A stretch of DNA of 64,000 nucleotides from JAWLBY01 sp041687455 (GCA_041687455.1 JAWLBY010000003.1:246945-310944); one strand, 5' to 3'. Shown: positions 43,801 to 52,315, numbered from the stretch's first letter. The notes: a model not told the origin generated them from the sequence alone. Numbers and translations: made by a program.

Positions 43801-43901
43801 TCGAATTGCTGCGCAGCGACGAAGCCGAATTCGAAGGCAGTGACGATCTGGTGTTGATCGGTTCCGGCGATCGGCCGGCAACCGCCACGTCGCCGGCCTG
43901 A
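40818..43901 (+). CDS. Two-component propeller sensor diguanylate cyclase (2)
   Basis: The 1027-residue protein has a signal peptide, about 13 reg_prop blades (GYLWVGTQAGLARFDGH, GRLWIATYKGLAV, GDLWFGTTQGLFR), a Y_Y_Y domain (FRYRLLGYHEDWREPDEP... LPPGDYTFEVQ), a membrane helix (LLALLAALLGLAGYRW), a coiled coil and a GGDEF domain. GGEEF (895-899) and an RxxD inhibitory site (RTGD) are intact, so it should make cyclic di-GMP under periplasmic control. A Cys-rich insert GYCCNGAGNAKGVLRSG lies just after the first propeller. ATG 40818 is preferred to 40809. Confidence 0.9.
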   Translation: MKVRSAWPWPLSLLLLLSSGLIGWTGTVHALDPSKDFHHYVRDAWSIEQGLPQISALAIAQDRQGYLWVGTQAGLARFDGHRFVAYTAESTPELPGGYINDLLYDADGRLWIATYKGLAVRQDGRFASVPLLQDGVPQSMNIVALANSAGNILVAAGDAVHSVEHDVLVPRYRLPGPAYSLMTHGDLLWVGSRGGVFRIGPGNAIEFLPLPEEAANAAVTHLIAAHGRVWAGSSEGLFHRDGDRWLRFADDESLGSTPIEALLEDRDGNLWVAEIAHLARLRDGRLRERIELPEAALGGRVLFEDREGNLWLGSQWHGLTRLRNGWTHRYSVREGLHTPLLWSLAEAGDGRLWVGSDDGLSVFDGARFRQVVAGGELPHPNAYTLLVEGETVWIGTRLGLAIYRDGRLLRPREYAPMNGAQINGILRDRRGDLWFGTTQGLFRQAGQQALERFGEAEGLADPRVRYLLQTSNGRLLIGNNTGLFELVDDRFVQLGLDRGLPAGLDVVVVHELPPGRLVIGTLSEQMFYFDGERWSAIGVEQGMPANAAFFIGHDADYLWIGGIRGVQRVPLVDLIDFAAGQAPRVRGEMLLNERGDRRGGQKGYCCNGAGNAKGVLRSGQLWAPTRDGLVALTAHDVRFPNRPPTTLVERVRVGGRWSDVEQVQHARLPADARDLGFEFTAIHFEDPRSVGFRYRLLGYHEDWREPDEPSQRIVGYTNLPPGDYTFEVQGSSVADRWSEPAVVAFSIQPLFRETAGFQGLLALLAALLGLAGYRWQRRRYKRRAQALERLIDQRTEALAQANLRLQEASHTDPLTGLRNRRYLALQIPKDLAFYDRELRRGTTIGNVIVFAIVDIDHFKRINDVHGHAAGDRVLQQFAEVLQRLVRTGDYVARWGGEEFVLVFRPTPSDQVPLLGERIRASVERHAFDIGSAMPLSVTCSIGLVEYPLFCDAKDSLSWEQLIELADRALYHVKRNGRNGWGAYRPAPGVDVVRVLELLRSDEAEFEGSDDLVLIGSGDRPATATSPA

Positions 43902-43908
43902 GCGAGTT

Positions 43909-44472
43909 TCAGACGCCGACCAGCGCGCGGTACAGCAGCCGACGGCCGATCCGGATCGGACGCGACGGCCAATCGATCGACACCCGCACGCCGGCTGCGG
44001 TCGGCAATGGCTTGCAGAACGTGAGCCGGCGGCCGGGCCGCGGCAGACGCTGGTAGCCGGAATCCTCGTACAGCGCGATCGCATCGTCGTTGTCGGCGTC
44101 GACCGCGAATTCGATCCGCCTGTACCCGCAACTCGCGACGAAGCGTTCGTAGTCGTCGAGCGCCCGCTTGCCGAGACCGCGGCGACGGAAGTCCGGTGCG
44201 ACGCCGATCATCTCGAGCCACGCGAAATCGGGACTGTGGGTCGGGTTGTTGATCGAGAACGCGGCGATGCGGCCGTCGACGCGCAGGATGCGGATGCCGG
44301 GCTTGCCGCAGGTCAGGTAATAGGCAACCTCGTCGTCGGGCAGGGCGGGGAAACAGGCCCTGACGACGCCGGCCAGTTCGCGCCAGTCGGCGATGCCGCA
44401 GCCGGACGCGACGACGTCCGGTGCCGCGTTCGACCCGGCTCGTTCCAGTGTGCAGGACACACGACACTCCAT
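43909..44472 (-). CDS. GNAT family N-acetyltransferase
   Basis: Residues about 30-150 of the 187-residue protein are a GNAT domain: SGCGIADWRELAGVVRACFPALPDDEVA, the acetyl-CoA loop VAPDFRRRGLGKRALDDYERF, and EDSGYQRL at the end. It should acetylate an amine, peptide or RimI-like target. The start at 44472 is uncertain; ATG 44499 and 44538 are in frame without clear ribosome sites. It is divergent from the arginine-methyltransferase-like gene 190 bp away. Confidence 0.78.
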   Translation of the reverse strand: MECRVSCTLERAGSNAAPDVVASGCGIADWRELAGVVRACFPALPDDEVAYYLTCGKPGIRILRVDGRIAAFSINNPTHSPDFAWLEMIGVAPDFRRRGLGKRALDDYERFVASCGYRRIEFAVDADNDDAIALYEDSGYQRLPRPGRRLTFCKPLPTAAGVRVSIDWPSRPIRIGRRLLYRALVGV

Positions 44473-44661
44473 TGCAGTGTGATCGTCCGGCGGCGGCATG
44501 GCATCTGCCGAGCAGGCGCCATGCAAGTCCACACCCATGAGCCTGAATGTCCGGCAAAGGATGGGTGCGGCAGGCTGCGCACGCGCGCCGTGGCGATGTG
44601 ACCATTCCGATCGGGAAGAACGAAAGGTTCCTGACTGCGTACCTGCGAACGGAGACCACCG

Positions 44662-45687
44662 ATGCATTCGCTGCCGAGCCAGATGGCCAGGAACGCGCTA
44701 CGCGGCGCCAGGCACCTGCTGAAGTCGACCCGCTTCGGCCGCAACCTGCTGCGCGATCTCAACAACAGCGACGAGTTCACCAGCCTGCTGTCCCACGAAC
44801 GGATGCTGGCCGACCGGGTGCGGGTGGACGCCTACCACGAGGCGATCCGTCGTCACGTCAACCCGGGTGACGTGGTGATCGACCTCGGCACCGGCACCGG
44901 CATCCTGGCCTTGTTCGCAGCGCAGCAGCAGGCACGCACCGTGTATGCGATCGATCATTCCGACTTCATCGACGTGGCGCGGCGGATCGCCGTTCACAAC
45001 GGCATCGACAACATCGTCTTCGTGCGCTGCAACAGCCGTGAATTCGTGCCGGACCAGCCGGCCGACCTGATCGTGCACGAGCAGATCGGCGACGAGCTGT
45101 TCAGCGAGAACATGCTCGAGAACCTGCTGGACCTGAAACGCCGGGCACTCAAGCCCGGCGGCCGGATCCTGCCGGGGCGCTTCGATCTTTTCGTCGAGCC
45201 GGCGCGTCTGAAGCCCGATCGTCAGTTGCCGTTCCTGTGGGAACGACCGGTCTACGGCATCGACTTCGCTCCAGTCCGCGAGGACAGCGATGTGCTGCGC
45301 TACAAACCGTCCGACTACGACTTCTATCTGCTCGAGCCATCCGCGATCGACCACTGGCTCGGCGAACCCGAGCCGCTGCTGAGCTTCGACCTCAACGAGA
45401 TGAACGATCCGGCCGAACTCGTGCGCAGCGCGACGGCGACCCGGATCGTCACCCGCAGCGGCTCGATGGACGGTCTGGCGGTGTACTTCCGGGTCATCTT
45501 CGACGATGCGACCAGCTTCGACACTTCGCCGCTGCATGCGTTGACGCACTGGCGATCACGGCTGTTCCGAACGCCGCAACGCTGGTGCAACGAGGGCGAC
45601 GCGATCCGGTATCGATTCGCGATGGGCGACCCGGCCGATCCGCACAGTTGGTCGGTGGCGGTCGAGCCGCCGCGGCAGCCGGATTGA
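44662..45687 (+). CDS. Protein arginine N-methyltransferase-like protein (bacterial PRMT)
   Basis: The 341-residue protein resembles eukaryotic PRMTs closely. Residues 48-62 (MLADRVRVDAYHEAI) match the PRMT helix X-alphaY. VIDLGTGTGILALF (72-85) is SAM motif I with Asp98 the ribose acid. The double-E loop is HEQIGDELFSE, with Glu140 and Glu149, and THW (295-297) is the PRMT Thr-His-Trp loop. The post-motif arm and beta barrel fill 165-341. GGAG lies 8 bp before ATG 44662. It should methylate arginine residues, but this is inferred from motifs alone; related methyltransferases exist. Confidence 0.8.
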   Translation: MHSLPSQMARNALRGARHLLKSTRFGRNLLRDLNNSDEFTSLLSHERMLADRVRVDAYHEAIRRHVNPGDVVIDLGTGTGILALFAAQQQARTVYAIDHSDFIDVARRIAVHNGIDNIVFVRCNSREFVPDQPADLIVHEQIGDELFSENMLENLLDLKRRALKPGGRILPGRFDLFVEPARLKPDRQLPFLWERPVYGIDFAPVREDSDVLRYKPSDYDFYLLEPSAIDHWLGEPEPLLSFDLNEMNDPAELVRSATATRIVTRSGSMDGLAVYFRVIFDDATSFDTSPLHALTHWRSRLFRTPQRWCNEGDAIRYRFAMGDPADPHSWSVAVEPPRQPD

Positions 45688-45707
45688 GACGGTCGACGGC
45701 CCTGTCG

Positions 45708-45893
45708 ATGCTCGACGCGCGATCGATCCGCTGTCCGTGGTGCGGCGAAGCCTTCGAGGTGGTTGTGGACGGCTCCGCCGGCAGCAGTCGCTATGTCGAG
45801 GATTGCCCGGTGTGCTGCCGGCCGATCAGCATCGCTATCGACGTGGACGACGGTGGAAACGTCCGCGCGATCAGCACCGCGCGTGACGACTGA
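45708..45893 (+). CDS. CPXCG-motif zinc-ribbon protein (61 aa)
   Basis: The 61-residue product has IRCPWCGEAFE (CPxCG) and CPVCCRPI, the paired zinc-binding motifs of the CPXCG family, with the linker VDGSAGSSRYVED. It is a small cytoplasmic protein of unknown function. It follows the PRMT-like gene by 20 bp and is probably cotranscribed. The start (45708) lacks a clear ribosome site. Confidence 0.82.
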   Translation: MLDARSIRCPWCGEAFEVVVDGSAGSSRYVEDCPVCCRPISIAIDVDDGGNVRAISTARDD

Positions 45894-45905
45894 ATTCGTT
45901 GCCGG

Positions 45906-47087
45906 TCAGATCGCGCTGCCCGCCGCATGCCCCGACGCCCAGGCCCACTGGAAGTTGTAGCCGCCGAGCCAGCCGGCCACGTCGACCACTTCGCCGACGA
46001 AATACAGGCCCGGCACGCGCCGCGACTGCATCGTCGATGACGACAGTTCATCGGTATCGACTCCGCCGAGGGTCACCTCGGCCGTGCGGTAGCCCTCGGT
46101 GCCGCTGGCCACCAGCGGCCAGTCGGCGAGCTGCGCGGCGATCTGCCGCAGCACGGCTTCGCTGTACTGGCGCATCGGCTTGCTGCCGAACCACAGCTCG
46201 CAGAGCCGCTGGGCGAGGCGTTTCGGCAGCAGGTCGGCCAGCACGGTCCGCAGTTCGGCGGCAGGGCGCTCACGCTGCTGCGCAAGCAGTTCGAGTGCTG
46301 CATCGCGACCGGGCAGCAGATCGAGCCGCAGATCGTCGCCTGGCATCCAGTACGACGAAATCTGCAGGATCGCCGGGCCGCTGACGCCGCGATGGGTGAT
46401 CAGCATGTCGTGACTGAAGGACTGGCCGTTGCAGCGCGCCGTGATCGGCAGCGCAACGCCGCTCAGGTCCTGCAGACGTTCCAGATGCTTGCCGCTCAGC
46501 GTCAGCGGCACCAGCCCGGCACGTGTCGGTCGAAGCTGATGCCCGAACTGGCGGGCCAGATCGAAACCGAAGCCGGTCGCGCCCATGCTCGGTATCGACA
46601 GTCCGCCGGTCGCGACCACCAGTGCCGGCGCCGCCAGGCTGCCGACACCGGCATGGACATGGAACCCGCCGTCGCCGTGGCGCACGCGCTCGACCGTGCA
46701 GCGGGTGTCGATCCGCACGCCGGCCGCGTCGCATTCGTCGAGCAGCATGCGGACGATCTGCTTCGACGAGTCGTTGCAGAACAGTTGCCCGAGTTCCTTC
46801 TCGTGGTAGCCGATCCGATGCTGCTCGACCATGGCGACGAAGTCGCTCGGGCTGAAGCGGGCGAGCGCCGACTTGCAGAAATGCCGGTTGCCGGAGAGGA
46901 AATTCGCCGGGCCGGTCCCGAGGTTGGTGAAATTGCAGCGGCCACCGCCGGACATCAGGATCTTCTTGCCGCAGCGGTTGGCGTGCTCGAGCACGCGCAC
47001 CCGGCGGCCACGACGGCCGAGCGTCAGCGCACACATCAGGCCGGCGGCACCACCGCCAATCACGATCGCGTCGAGGCTGTCGCTCAC
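45906..47087 (-). CDS. NAD(P)/FAD-dependent oxidoreductase (HI0933/BaiN-like)
   Basis: The 393-residue protein starts with AIVIGGGAAGLMCALTLGRRG (FAD dinucleotide fold) and GKKILMSGGGRCNFTN, the HI0933 signature. The C-terminal FAD block is GLYFVGEVVDVAGWLGGYNFQWAWASG. These flavoproteins reduce unsaturated substrates in the cytoplasm; the family includes BaiN of bile-acid metabolism. Length and motifs are complete. It is convergent with the CPXCG gene. Confidence 0.92.
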   Translation of the reverse strand: MSDSLDAIVIGGGAAGLMCALTLGRRGRRVRVLEHANRCGKKILMSGGGRCNFTNLGTGPANFLSGNRHFCKSALARFSPSDFVAMVEQHRIGYHEKELGQLFCNDSSKQIVRMLLDECDAAGVRIDTRCTVERVRHGDGGFHVHAGVGSLAAPALVVATGGLSIPSMGATGFGFDLARQFGHQLRPTRAGLVPLTLSGKHLERLQDLSGVALPITARCNGQSFSHDMLITHRGVSGPAILQISSYWMPGDDLRLDLLPGRDAALELLAQQRERPAAELRTVLADLLPKRLAQRLCELWFGSKPMRQYSEAVLRQIAAQLADWPLVASGTEGYRTAEVTLGGVDTDELSSSTMQSRRVPGLYFVGEVVDVAGWLGGYNFQWAWASGHAAGSAI

Positions 47088-47132
47088 GTCCGCAGACGCA
47101 GTCCGTTCAGCACAGCGGCCAGCGGCTCGCGG

Positions 47133-49319
47133 TCACTCGCGTTCGATGCCGAGCTCGGACAGCAACGCGTCGGCTCCGTCGACCCGATCGAGCAGCCACA
47201 GCAGATAGCGGATGTCGACGCTGACGTTGCGCGCGACGGCGGGATTGAAGCCGAAGTCGTTCGCGACGTTCTCCCAGACGCGATCGAAGTTGACCCCGAC
47301 CAGCTCGCCGTGGCCGTTGACGACCGGGCTGCCGGAGTTGCCGCCGCTGGTGTCGCCGTCGGCGAGAAAATTGACCGGAATCGACTGCAGCCGTTGATCG
47401 AACCAGCGCGATCCCGGCGCGGCGGCCGCGGTCCGCAACCGCTCCGGCACATTGAAGGGCTCGGCTCCGGTGTGTTTCTCGATCACGCCGTTCAATGTCG
47501 TGAACGGCAGATAGTGCACGCCGTCACGCGGCCGGTACCCCTGCACGTGCGCGAAACTGACCCGCAGCGTGCCGTTGGCGTCGGAGGCGATCGGCCGGCC
47601 GGCGTGCGCGGCGACGGCACGACGCCAGGTCGGGCGGTGGCGCGCCGTCCGCGCGTTCCAGTCGCGCTCCTGATCGCGCAGTTGGCGCAGGTCGTGGTTC
47701 CAGTCGATCGCGAACGTCAGCAGCGGATCCTGGCGTGCGCGCAGGGCGCTCTCCGGCTCGTCCATCATGAGTCGCCGCGCGTCGGCATCGAACAGCGCCG
47801 TGGCGGCGATCATCTGATCGATTCGAGCGGCGACACCGGCCTCGTCGAGATCGCCGAAATGCCGCTCGACCGAGGGCAGCCGCTGCGCTTCGGGCAGCGC
47901 GCGTGCGCGCGCGACCAGTGCAGCGAGCATGCGCCGCTCCGCCGGGAGGTACAGGTTGTGCTGTTCGCGGTTGAATCGTTCGGTGATTCGCGGCCGATCC
48001 TCGTCGCGGAATCCCGCAGCGCGCTCGGTGTCCGGCCGGGCCTGTTCACGAGCGAGATGGGCGAGCGTCGCTCCGTAGTACAGCCCCTTCGGCAGCGGCG
48101 GAATGCTGCCGGGCACCGACTCGGTGCCGAGCGCGATCAGGTTGAGCAGGAAATCGCGTTCCCAGTGCCGCTCACGCTCGCGAAGCACGTCGAGCAGCGC
48201 CGCACGGGCGGCGATCGCTCCGGCATGCTCCGGACGCTCGGCCGCCCACTCGACGACCGCCTCGTCCTGCGCGCGCTGGCGCGCCACGATGTCGCCGCGA
48301 TCGAGCCCGGCGATCTGGCCGAGCGCGTTCTTGTAGCGGTTGTGGATGCCCTTCAGGTTGCTCGCCAGCGCAATCCGTCCGGCGTCGTCGCCGGCGCCGG
48401 CGTGTTCGAGATGACCGATCCATTCGCCGAACAGGTCGGCGCGCCGTTCGAAGAAGCGATGGCGACGCTCATGCATCTCCTCGGCGATCAACGAGCGATA
48501 GGTGATGCCCGGGTAGCCGAGCACCATCACGAACTCGTCCGGAGCCAGTCCGCGCTGCGAGATAGGAAAGAAGAATTCCGGTGAGTACGGGCGATTTGCC
48601 GTGTCATGAGCGGCCGGTCGGCCATCCGGAGCCGCCCAGGCGCGGGCGATTGCAACGTCGGCGGTGTGGCGCGGCCACATCCAGTTGTCGATTTCGCCGC
48701 CGTATTCACCGATCGCGCGCGGCGGTGCATACACCAGCCGGATGTCGCGAAGCTCGGTCGACTCGATCAGCGTATAGGTCACGCCGTCATCGAACACGGC
48801 GACCTTGCACTTGCGATCGGGCTGCTGCTCGCAGCGTTCGACCAGGGTCCTGATGCGGGCATCGATGGCGTCGAGCCTGGCGCGATCGTCGGTGTCCTGC
48901 GGGATCGCCGCCAGCACGTCCGCAGTCACGTCGGTGAAGCGCCGCGGCACCTGCACACGAAGCGTGCTGCCGGGAAGTTCATCGGCCGGCGAGCCGGCGA
49001 GGAAACCGTCGCGGATCAGGTCGCGCTGCGGTGAACTGTGTTCCTGCAGCAATGGGAACAGACAGTGGTGATTGGTGACGATCAGTCCGCTTTTCGAAAC
49101 GAACGCGCCGGAGCAGCCGCCGATGTTGACCGCGCCGCTCAGCAGGCCGGTGCCGCGCTCGGCATCCCACAGCGCCGACGGCGCGCGCTGCAGGCCCTGT
49201 TCGCGCAACCAGGCCGGATCGATGTCGAGTACCTGCGACGGCGTCCATTTGCCATCGAGGGCGGAGGCAGCCGGAGCAGCGAGCAACGGCAGGAGCAGCA
49301 CAGCGGCAAGTGTTTTCAT
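47133..49319 (-). CDS. S46 family dipeptidyl peptidase (DPP7/DPP11-like)
   Basis: A signal peptide (LAAVLLLPLLAAPAASA) precedes a 700-residue S46 protease. The catalytic His is in IVTNHHCLF (about His84/85), the Asp in YGGEIDNWMWPRHTADVAI and the Ser in GDTSGGNSGSPVV. It should release dipeptides from peptide N-termini in the periplasm. Substrate preference (DPP7 or DPP11) is not resolved. ATG 49319 gives a better signal peptide than GTG 49331. It lies upstream of the HI0933 gene in the same direction. Confidence 0.93.
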   Translation of the reverse strand: MKTLAAVLLLPLLAAPAASALDGKWTPSQVLDIDPAWLREQGLQRAPSALWDAERGTGLLSGAVNIGGCSGAFVSKSGLIVTNHHCLFPLLQEHSSPQRDLIRDGFLAGSPADELPGSTLRVQVPRRFTDVTADVLAAIPQDTDDRARLDAIDARIRTLVERCEQQPDRKCKVAVFDDGVTYTLIESTELRDIRLVYAPPRAIGEYGGEIDNWMWPRHTADVAIARAWAAPDGRPAAHDTANRPYSPEFFFPISQRGLAPDEFVMVLGYPGITYRSLIAEEMHERRHRFFERRADLFGEWIGHLEHAGAGDDAGRIALASNLKGIHNRYKNALGQIAGLDRGDIVARQRAQDEAVVEWAAERPEHAGAIAARAALLDVLRERERHWERDFLLNLIALGTESVPGSIPPLPKGLYYGATLAHLAREQARPDTERAAGFRDEDRPRITERFNREQHNLYLPAERRMLAALVARARALPEAQRLPSVERHFGDLDEAGVAARIDQMIAATALFDADARRLMMDEPESALRARQDPLLTFAIDWNHDLRQLRDQERDWNARTARHRPTWRRAVAAHAGRPIASDANGTLRVSFAHVQGYRPRDGVHYLPFTTLNGVIEKHTGAEPFNVPERLRTAAAAPGSRWFDQRLQSIPVNFLADGDTSGGNSGSPVVNGHGELVGVNFDRVWENVANDFGFNPAVARNVSVDIRYLLWLLDRVDGADALLSELGIERE

Positions 49320-49366
49320 GGGCGCGAACACTACCGCAATCGGCTCGTCAGGACATCCCGTGCGAT

Positions 49367-49984
49367 TCAGTCCGCCGCGCCGAGCATCAGCCAGCCGGAC
49401 GGATCGTCCTCGGACGCATCGGCGGGGAAACTGCGGTTGATCCAGTGTCCCTCGGCGTCGCGTTCACCGCCGATCTGGAACATCACCCGCCACGGGTAGG
49501 CACCGAAGCGTGCCTTGTCGATCTGGACCTCGCGTGCCACGCCGGGCTTGAACCGCGCCTGCGTGCGTTCGCCGTCGCGCTGCATTCCGGTGAACGGCAC
49601 CGCCGGCGAATACCAGCCGTCGTGGTTCCACCACTGATACTCGGGCCAGCCGGCGTCGCTGCGCACGCGCTGGCCGACCTGCGCCGATGCGTGCAGATTC
49701 ATCAGCTCGGGCCGGTCGGCCGCCTGCAGATAGATGTCCAGCGTGTTCATGCTGTCCTCCGGCGAGGTCACGCAGAGGTACAGGTAGCGCGCGTCCTGCT
49801 GCAGTCGCAGCGCGATGCGGTCGGTCACGGCATGACGCGCCGCATGTCGCCATTCGGCTGCTTCGCAGCGACCGTCGAGCAGCAGGATCGATTCGCTGCG
49901 CCCGATCGAAAGCGATTCAGCCGACGCGAGCGGCGACAGCAGCAGCGACAGCGATGAGCAGAACAGCAACGGCAACGCTCGCAT
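49367..49984 (-). CDS. Secreted CBM9-like (DOMON-type) protein
   Basis: A signal peptide (LLFCSSLSLLLSPLASA) is followed by a 180-residue beta sandwich with the CBM9 opening ILLLDGRCEAAEWRHAARHAV and the strand RIALRLQQDARYLYLCVTSPE. Aromatic residues (WPEYQWWNHDGWYS) may line a ligand site. CBM9-like domains bind sugars or haem in secreted proteins. No catalytic domain is attached. The start of the S46 gene lies 48 bp downstream. Confidence 0.65.
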   Translation of the reverse strand: MRALPLLFCSSLSLLLSPLASAESLSIGRSESILLLDGRCEAAEWRHAARHAVTDRIALRLQQDARYLYLCVTSPEDSMNTLDIYLQAADRPELMNLHASAQVGQRVRSDAGWPEYQWWNHDGWYSPAVPFTGMQRDGERTQARFKPGVAREVQIDKARFGAYPWRVMFQIGGERDAEGHWINRSFPADASEDDPSGWLMLGAAD

Positions 49985-50098
49985 GGAGGACTCCGGAGCA
50001 GAAGGGCCTGGCCAGTGTGCCGGACAAAGTCGAATCCGGTGCCACGGCGTGGCGTGTTTGTGCCACCGCTCGGCGCGTCGGGCGGCGGCTCGTGACGA

Positions 50099-50485
50099 TC
50101 AGTCGACCACCTGCATGCCCGGCGGATACCAGGTGATCTCGAAGCGGATGCCGTCCGGATCCTTCATGAACAGCGCAACGGCTCCGCGCAGGTTCTGGAT
50201 CTCGGGCACCGGAAATCCGGCTTCGTACATCGTTTGGCGCAGCCGGTGCACGAAGGCCTCGTCCGGAGCGGCGAAACCGAGGTGATTCATGCCGGCACCA
50301 TAACGCTCGTATGGCGATGTGCCCTCATGTGCCTGCAGGAACTGGAAGAAGAATCCGGATCCATCGGCGAATACGTGCGGACGCAGCTTGCGGTAGCCCA
50401 GCGCGTCGAGCAGACAGTCGTAGTACGGCATGCTCGTTTCGAGTGAGCTGACCAGCACTGTCAGGTGATCGATCTTCAGCGCCAC
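50099..50485 (-). CDS. VOC family (glyoxalase/dioxygenase-like) protein
   Basis: The 128-residue protein has the paired beta-alpha-beta-beta-beta units of the vicinal-oxygen-chelate fold: KIDHLTVLVSSLETSMPYYDCLLDAL (with the first metal His) and MNHLGFAAPDEAFVHRLRQ, ending in LFMKDPDGIRFEITWYPPG (with the Glu ligand). It should use a divalent metal on a small ligand; the reaction is not known. GTG 50485 is preferred because AGGAG lies 6 bp upstream. Confidence 0.85.
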   Translation of the reverse strand: MALKIDHLTVLVSSLETSMPYYDCLLDALGYRKLRPHVFADGSGFFFQFLQAHEGTSPYERYGAGMNHLGFAAPDEAFVHRLRQTMYEAGFPVPEIQNLRGAVALFMKDPDGIRFEITWYPPGMQVVD

Positions 50486-50756
50486 AGTCGACTCCTGTGT
50501 TGGGTGCAATTCGGTGCCGTGCAGCAGGAAACGCGCGCATGCACCGGAATCTTCGGATCACGACACGCTTGCCCCGTGCCGGGGCAACTGGATCGCTGGA
50601 CCGCGCTCGGATTCTTGCGACAGCCGAGCTGGCAGGGCGGCTGATTGTAGTCCGGCGCCGGTGCGGTGGCTGCCGTCGCGATCCGGATGACGAGTCGGCC
50701 GCGCGCCGCGCCATGTTCAAATACGCGCGCCGGGATTGCCCGACGCTGGTACCGCG

Positions 50757-51629
50757 ATGACTCTGCCCCGATCCCGACCCGAGCCTGCTCCGATGCCCGA
50801 ACCGTTCGGCTGGCGCGGCACCGTGCTGACCGCGCAACTGCTCGGCCATGCGGCAGCCGCATTCGCGTTGTGGTGGGACGGCTGGCTGCTCGCAGTCGCC
50901 TGCATCGCGCCGACCCATCTGTTGCTGTGGTGGGGCATCCTGACCCCGGGCTCGCGGCTGCTGACGCCGCTGATCGATCGCTTCGAGCCACACGGCCGCG
51001 AGGTCTGGCTGACCTTCGACGACGGCCCGTCCCGCGATACCACGGCGCTGCTCGATCTTCTGGATGCGCACGACGCGCGCGCCACGTTCTTCCTGGTCGG
51101 CGCGCGCGCCGCAGCCGATCCGGACGGCGTGCGCGAAATCGTCGCGCGCGGACACACGATCGGCAACCACAGCCAGTCGCATCCGTCGGCGACTTTCTGG
51201 GCGCTGTCGCCGGCGCAGATGGCGGCCGAAATCAGCGGGGCGCAGACGAGCCTTCAGGCGATCACGGGTTCGCCGCCGCGGCTTTTCCGGGCCGCCGTGG
51301 GGATGGCCAACCCGTTCGTCGCACCGTTGCTGCGCAGGCACCGGCTGCGTTACGTCGCCTGGACAACACGCGCATTCGACGCGATCAATGGCGACGCCGA
51401 GACGGTCTGGCGTCGCCTGCAACGGCGGCTGAGACCCGGGGCGATCGTGCTGCTGCACGAGGGCGCCGCGCATGGACGAAGCGTTGCGGTCGCAGCACGT
51501 GTGCTGCAAGAACTCGATGCGCTCGGCTATCGCTGCGTCGATCCGTCGGCAGTGCCGGAAGATCGTGACGCCGGTCAGGCACCGAACCAGCCGCGGGCGC
51601 GTGCGGCGTCGAGTCTTTCGGCGAGATAG
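50757..51629 (+). CDS. Polysaccharide deacetylase (NodB) family protein
   Basis: Two N-terminal hydrophobic segments precede the NodB homology domain (residues about 85-260). Motif 1 is LTFDDGPSRDTTALLDLL, motif 2 is HTIGNHSQSHPSATF (HSQSH metal ligands) and the late LLHEG is motif 5. The third motif, usually RPPYG, is FRAAVGM, so activity may be altered. Its stop overlaps the convergent HD gene by 55 bp. ATG 50757 and 50793 are both possible starts. Confidence 0.78.
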   Translation: MTLPRSRPEPAPMPEPFGWRGTVLTAQLLGHAAAAFALWWDGWLLAVACIAPTHLLLWWGILTPGSRLLTPLIDRFEPHGREVWLTFDDGPSRDTTALLDLLDAHDARATFFLVGARAAADPDGVREIVARGHTIGNHSQSHPSATFWALSPAQMAAEISGAQTSLQAITGSPPRLFRAAVGMANPFVAPLLRRHRLRYVAWTTRAFDAINGDAETVWRRLQRRLRPGAIVLLHEGAAHGRSVAVAARVLQELDALGYRCVDPSAVPEDRDAGQAPNQPRARAASSLSAR

Positions 51630-52153
51630 TCCCACAGCGCCGGACAGCCGTCGCGGATCGGTGCTTCGATGCGTTGCACCACGCGGGCATGGCTGATGCC
51701 GTTCTCGCGCCAGCTCTGGCCGTCGTTGGCGAGATTCAGCAGCACCGGCATCGCCCGGTCGACAGCATGGGCGAAGCGCGCCTCGGCGCTCGCGCCGAGC
51801 TCGAATTCCTCCCACAGCGCCAGGAACCGCTCCGCCTGCGGCTCCGGCAGCAGGCCGAAGATCCGGATCACCGCCGCCCGTTCGGCCGCCTTGCGTTCGT
51901 CCCAGCCGTGCTCGGCGTAGACGATCGTGTCACCGGTATCGATCTCGCCGATGTCGTGCACCAGCAGCATGGCGATCACCCGATCGATGTCGATGCCCGG
52001 ATCGGCATAGGGGCGCAGCGACGCGGCGAGCAGGGCGATCTGCCAACTGTGTTCGGCGGAATTCTCGTAGCGATCGAGCGCGAGCGGGCGCGTCTTGCGG
52101 GTCACGCCTTTCAGCTTGTCGAGCTCGAGGATGAAATCGATGATCGCCTGCAT
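51575..52153 (-). CDS. HD domain phosphohydrolase (YfbR/HDDC2-like)
   Basis: The 192-residue protein has ENSAEHSWQIALLAASL (first His), the HD pair in AMLLVHDIGEIDTGDTIVYAEH and a C-terminal helix with ARFAHAVDRAMPVLLNL. Such proteins are 5'-nucleotidases for deoxynucleoside monophosphates. Its 3' end overlaps the convergent deacetylase gene by 55 bp, which is unusual for such genes. Confidence 0.88.
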   Translation of the reverse strand: MQAIIDFILELDKLKGVTRKTRPLALDRYENSAEHSWQIALLAASLRPYADPGIDIDRVIAMLLVHDIGEIDTGDTIVYAEHGWDERKAAERAAVIRIFGLLPEPQAERFLALWEEFELGASAEARFAHAVDRAMPVLLNLANDGQSWRENGISHARVVQRIEAPIRDGCPALWDYLAERLDAARARGWFGA

Positions 52154-52315
52154 GGTCCGATCCGGCAGTGCGGCGGACGATCCGCTCGCGGAGCCGCGAG
52201 GGTAGCGTCTGGAGCGACGGCATGCAGCAGCGGCAGCGAATCCGTCGCGCCCGGCTGGTCATCGGACAGTCCGCTCAGTAGACTCGCGCGCGCCTCGCGC
52301 AGCATGGGAATTCGA

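Noticed and set aside
40872..44084. A minus-strand open frame of over 1,000 codons opposite the second propeller cyclase
   Set aside because: It mirrors the coding strand of a complete gene and has biased composition only.
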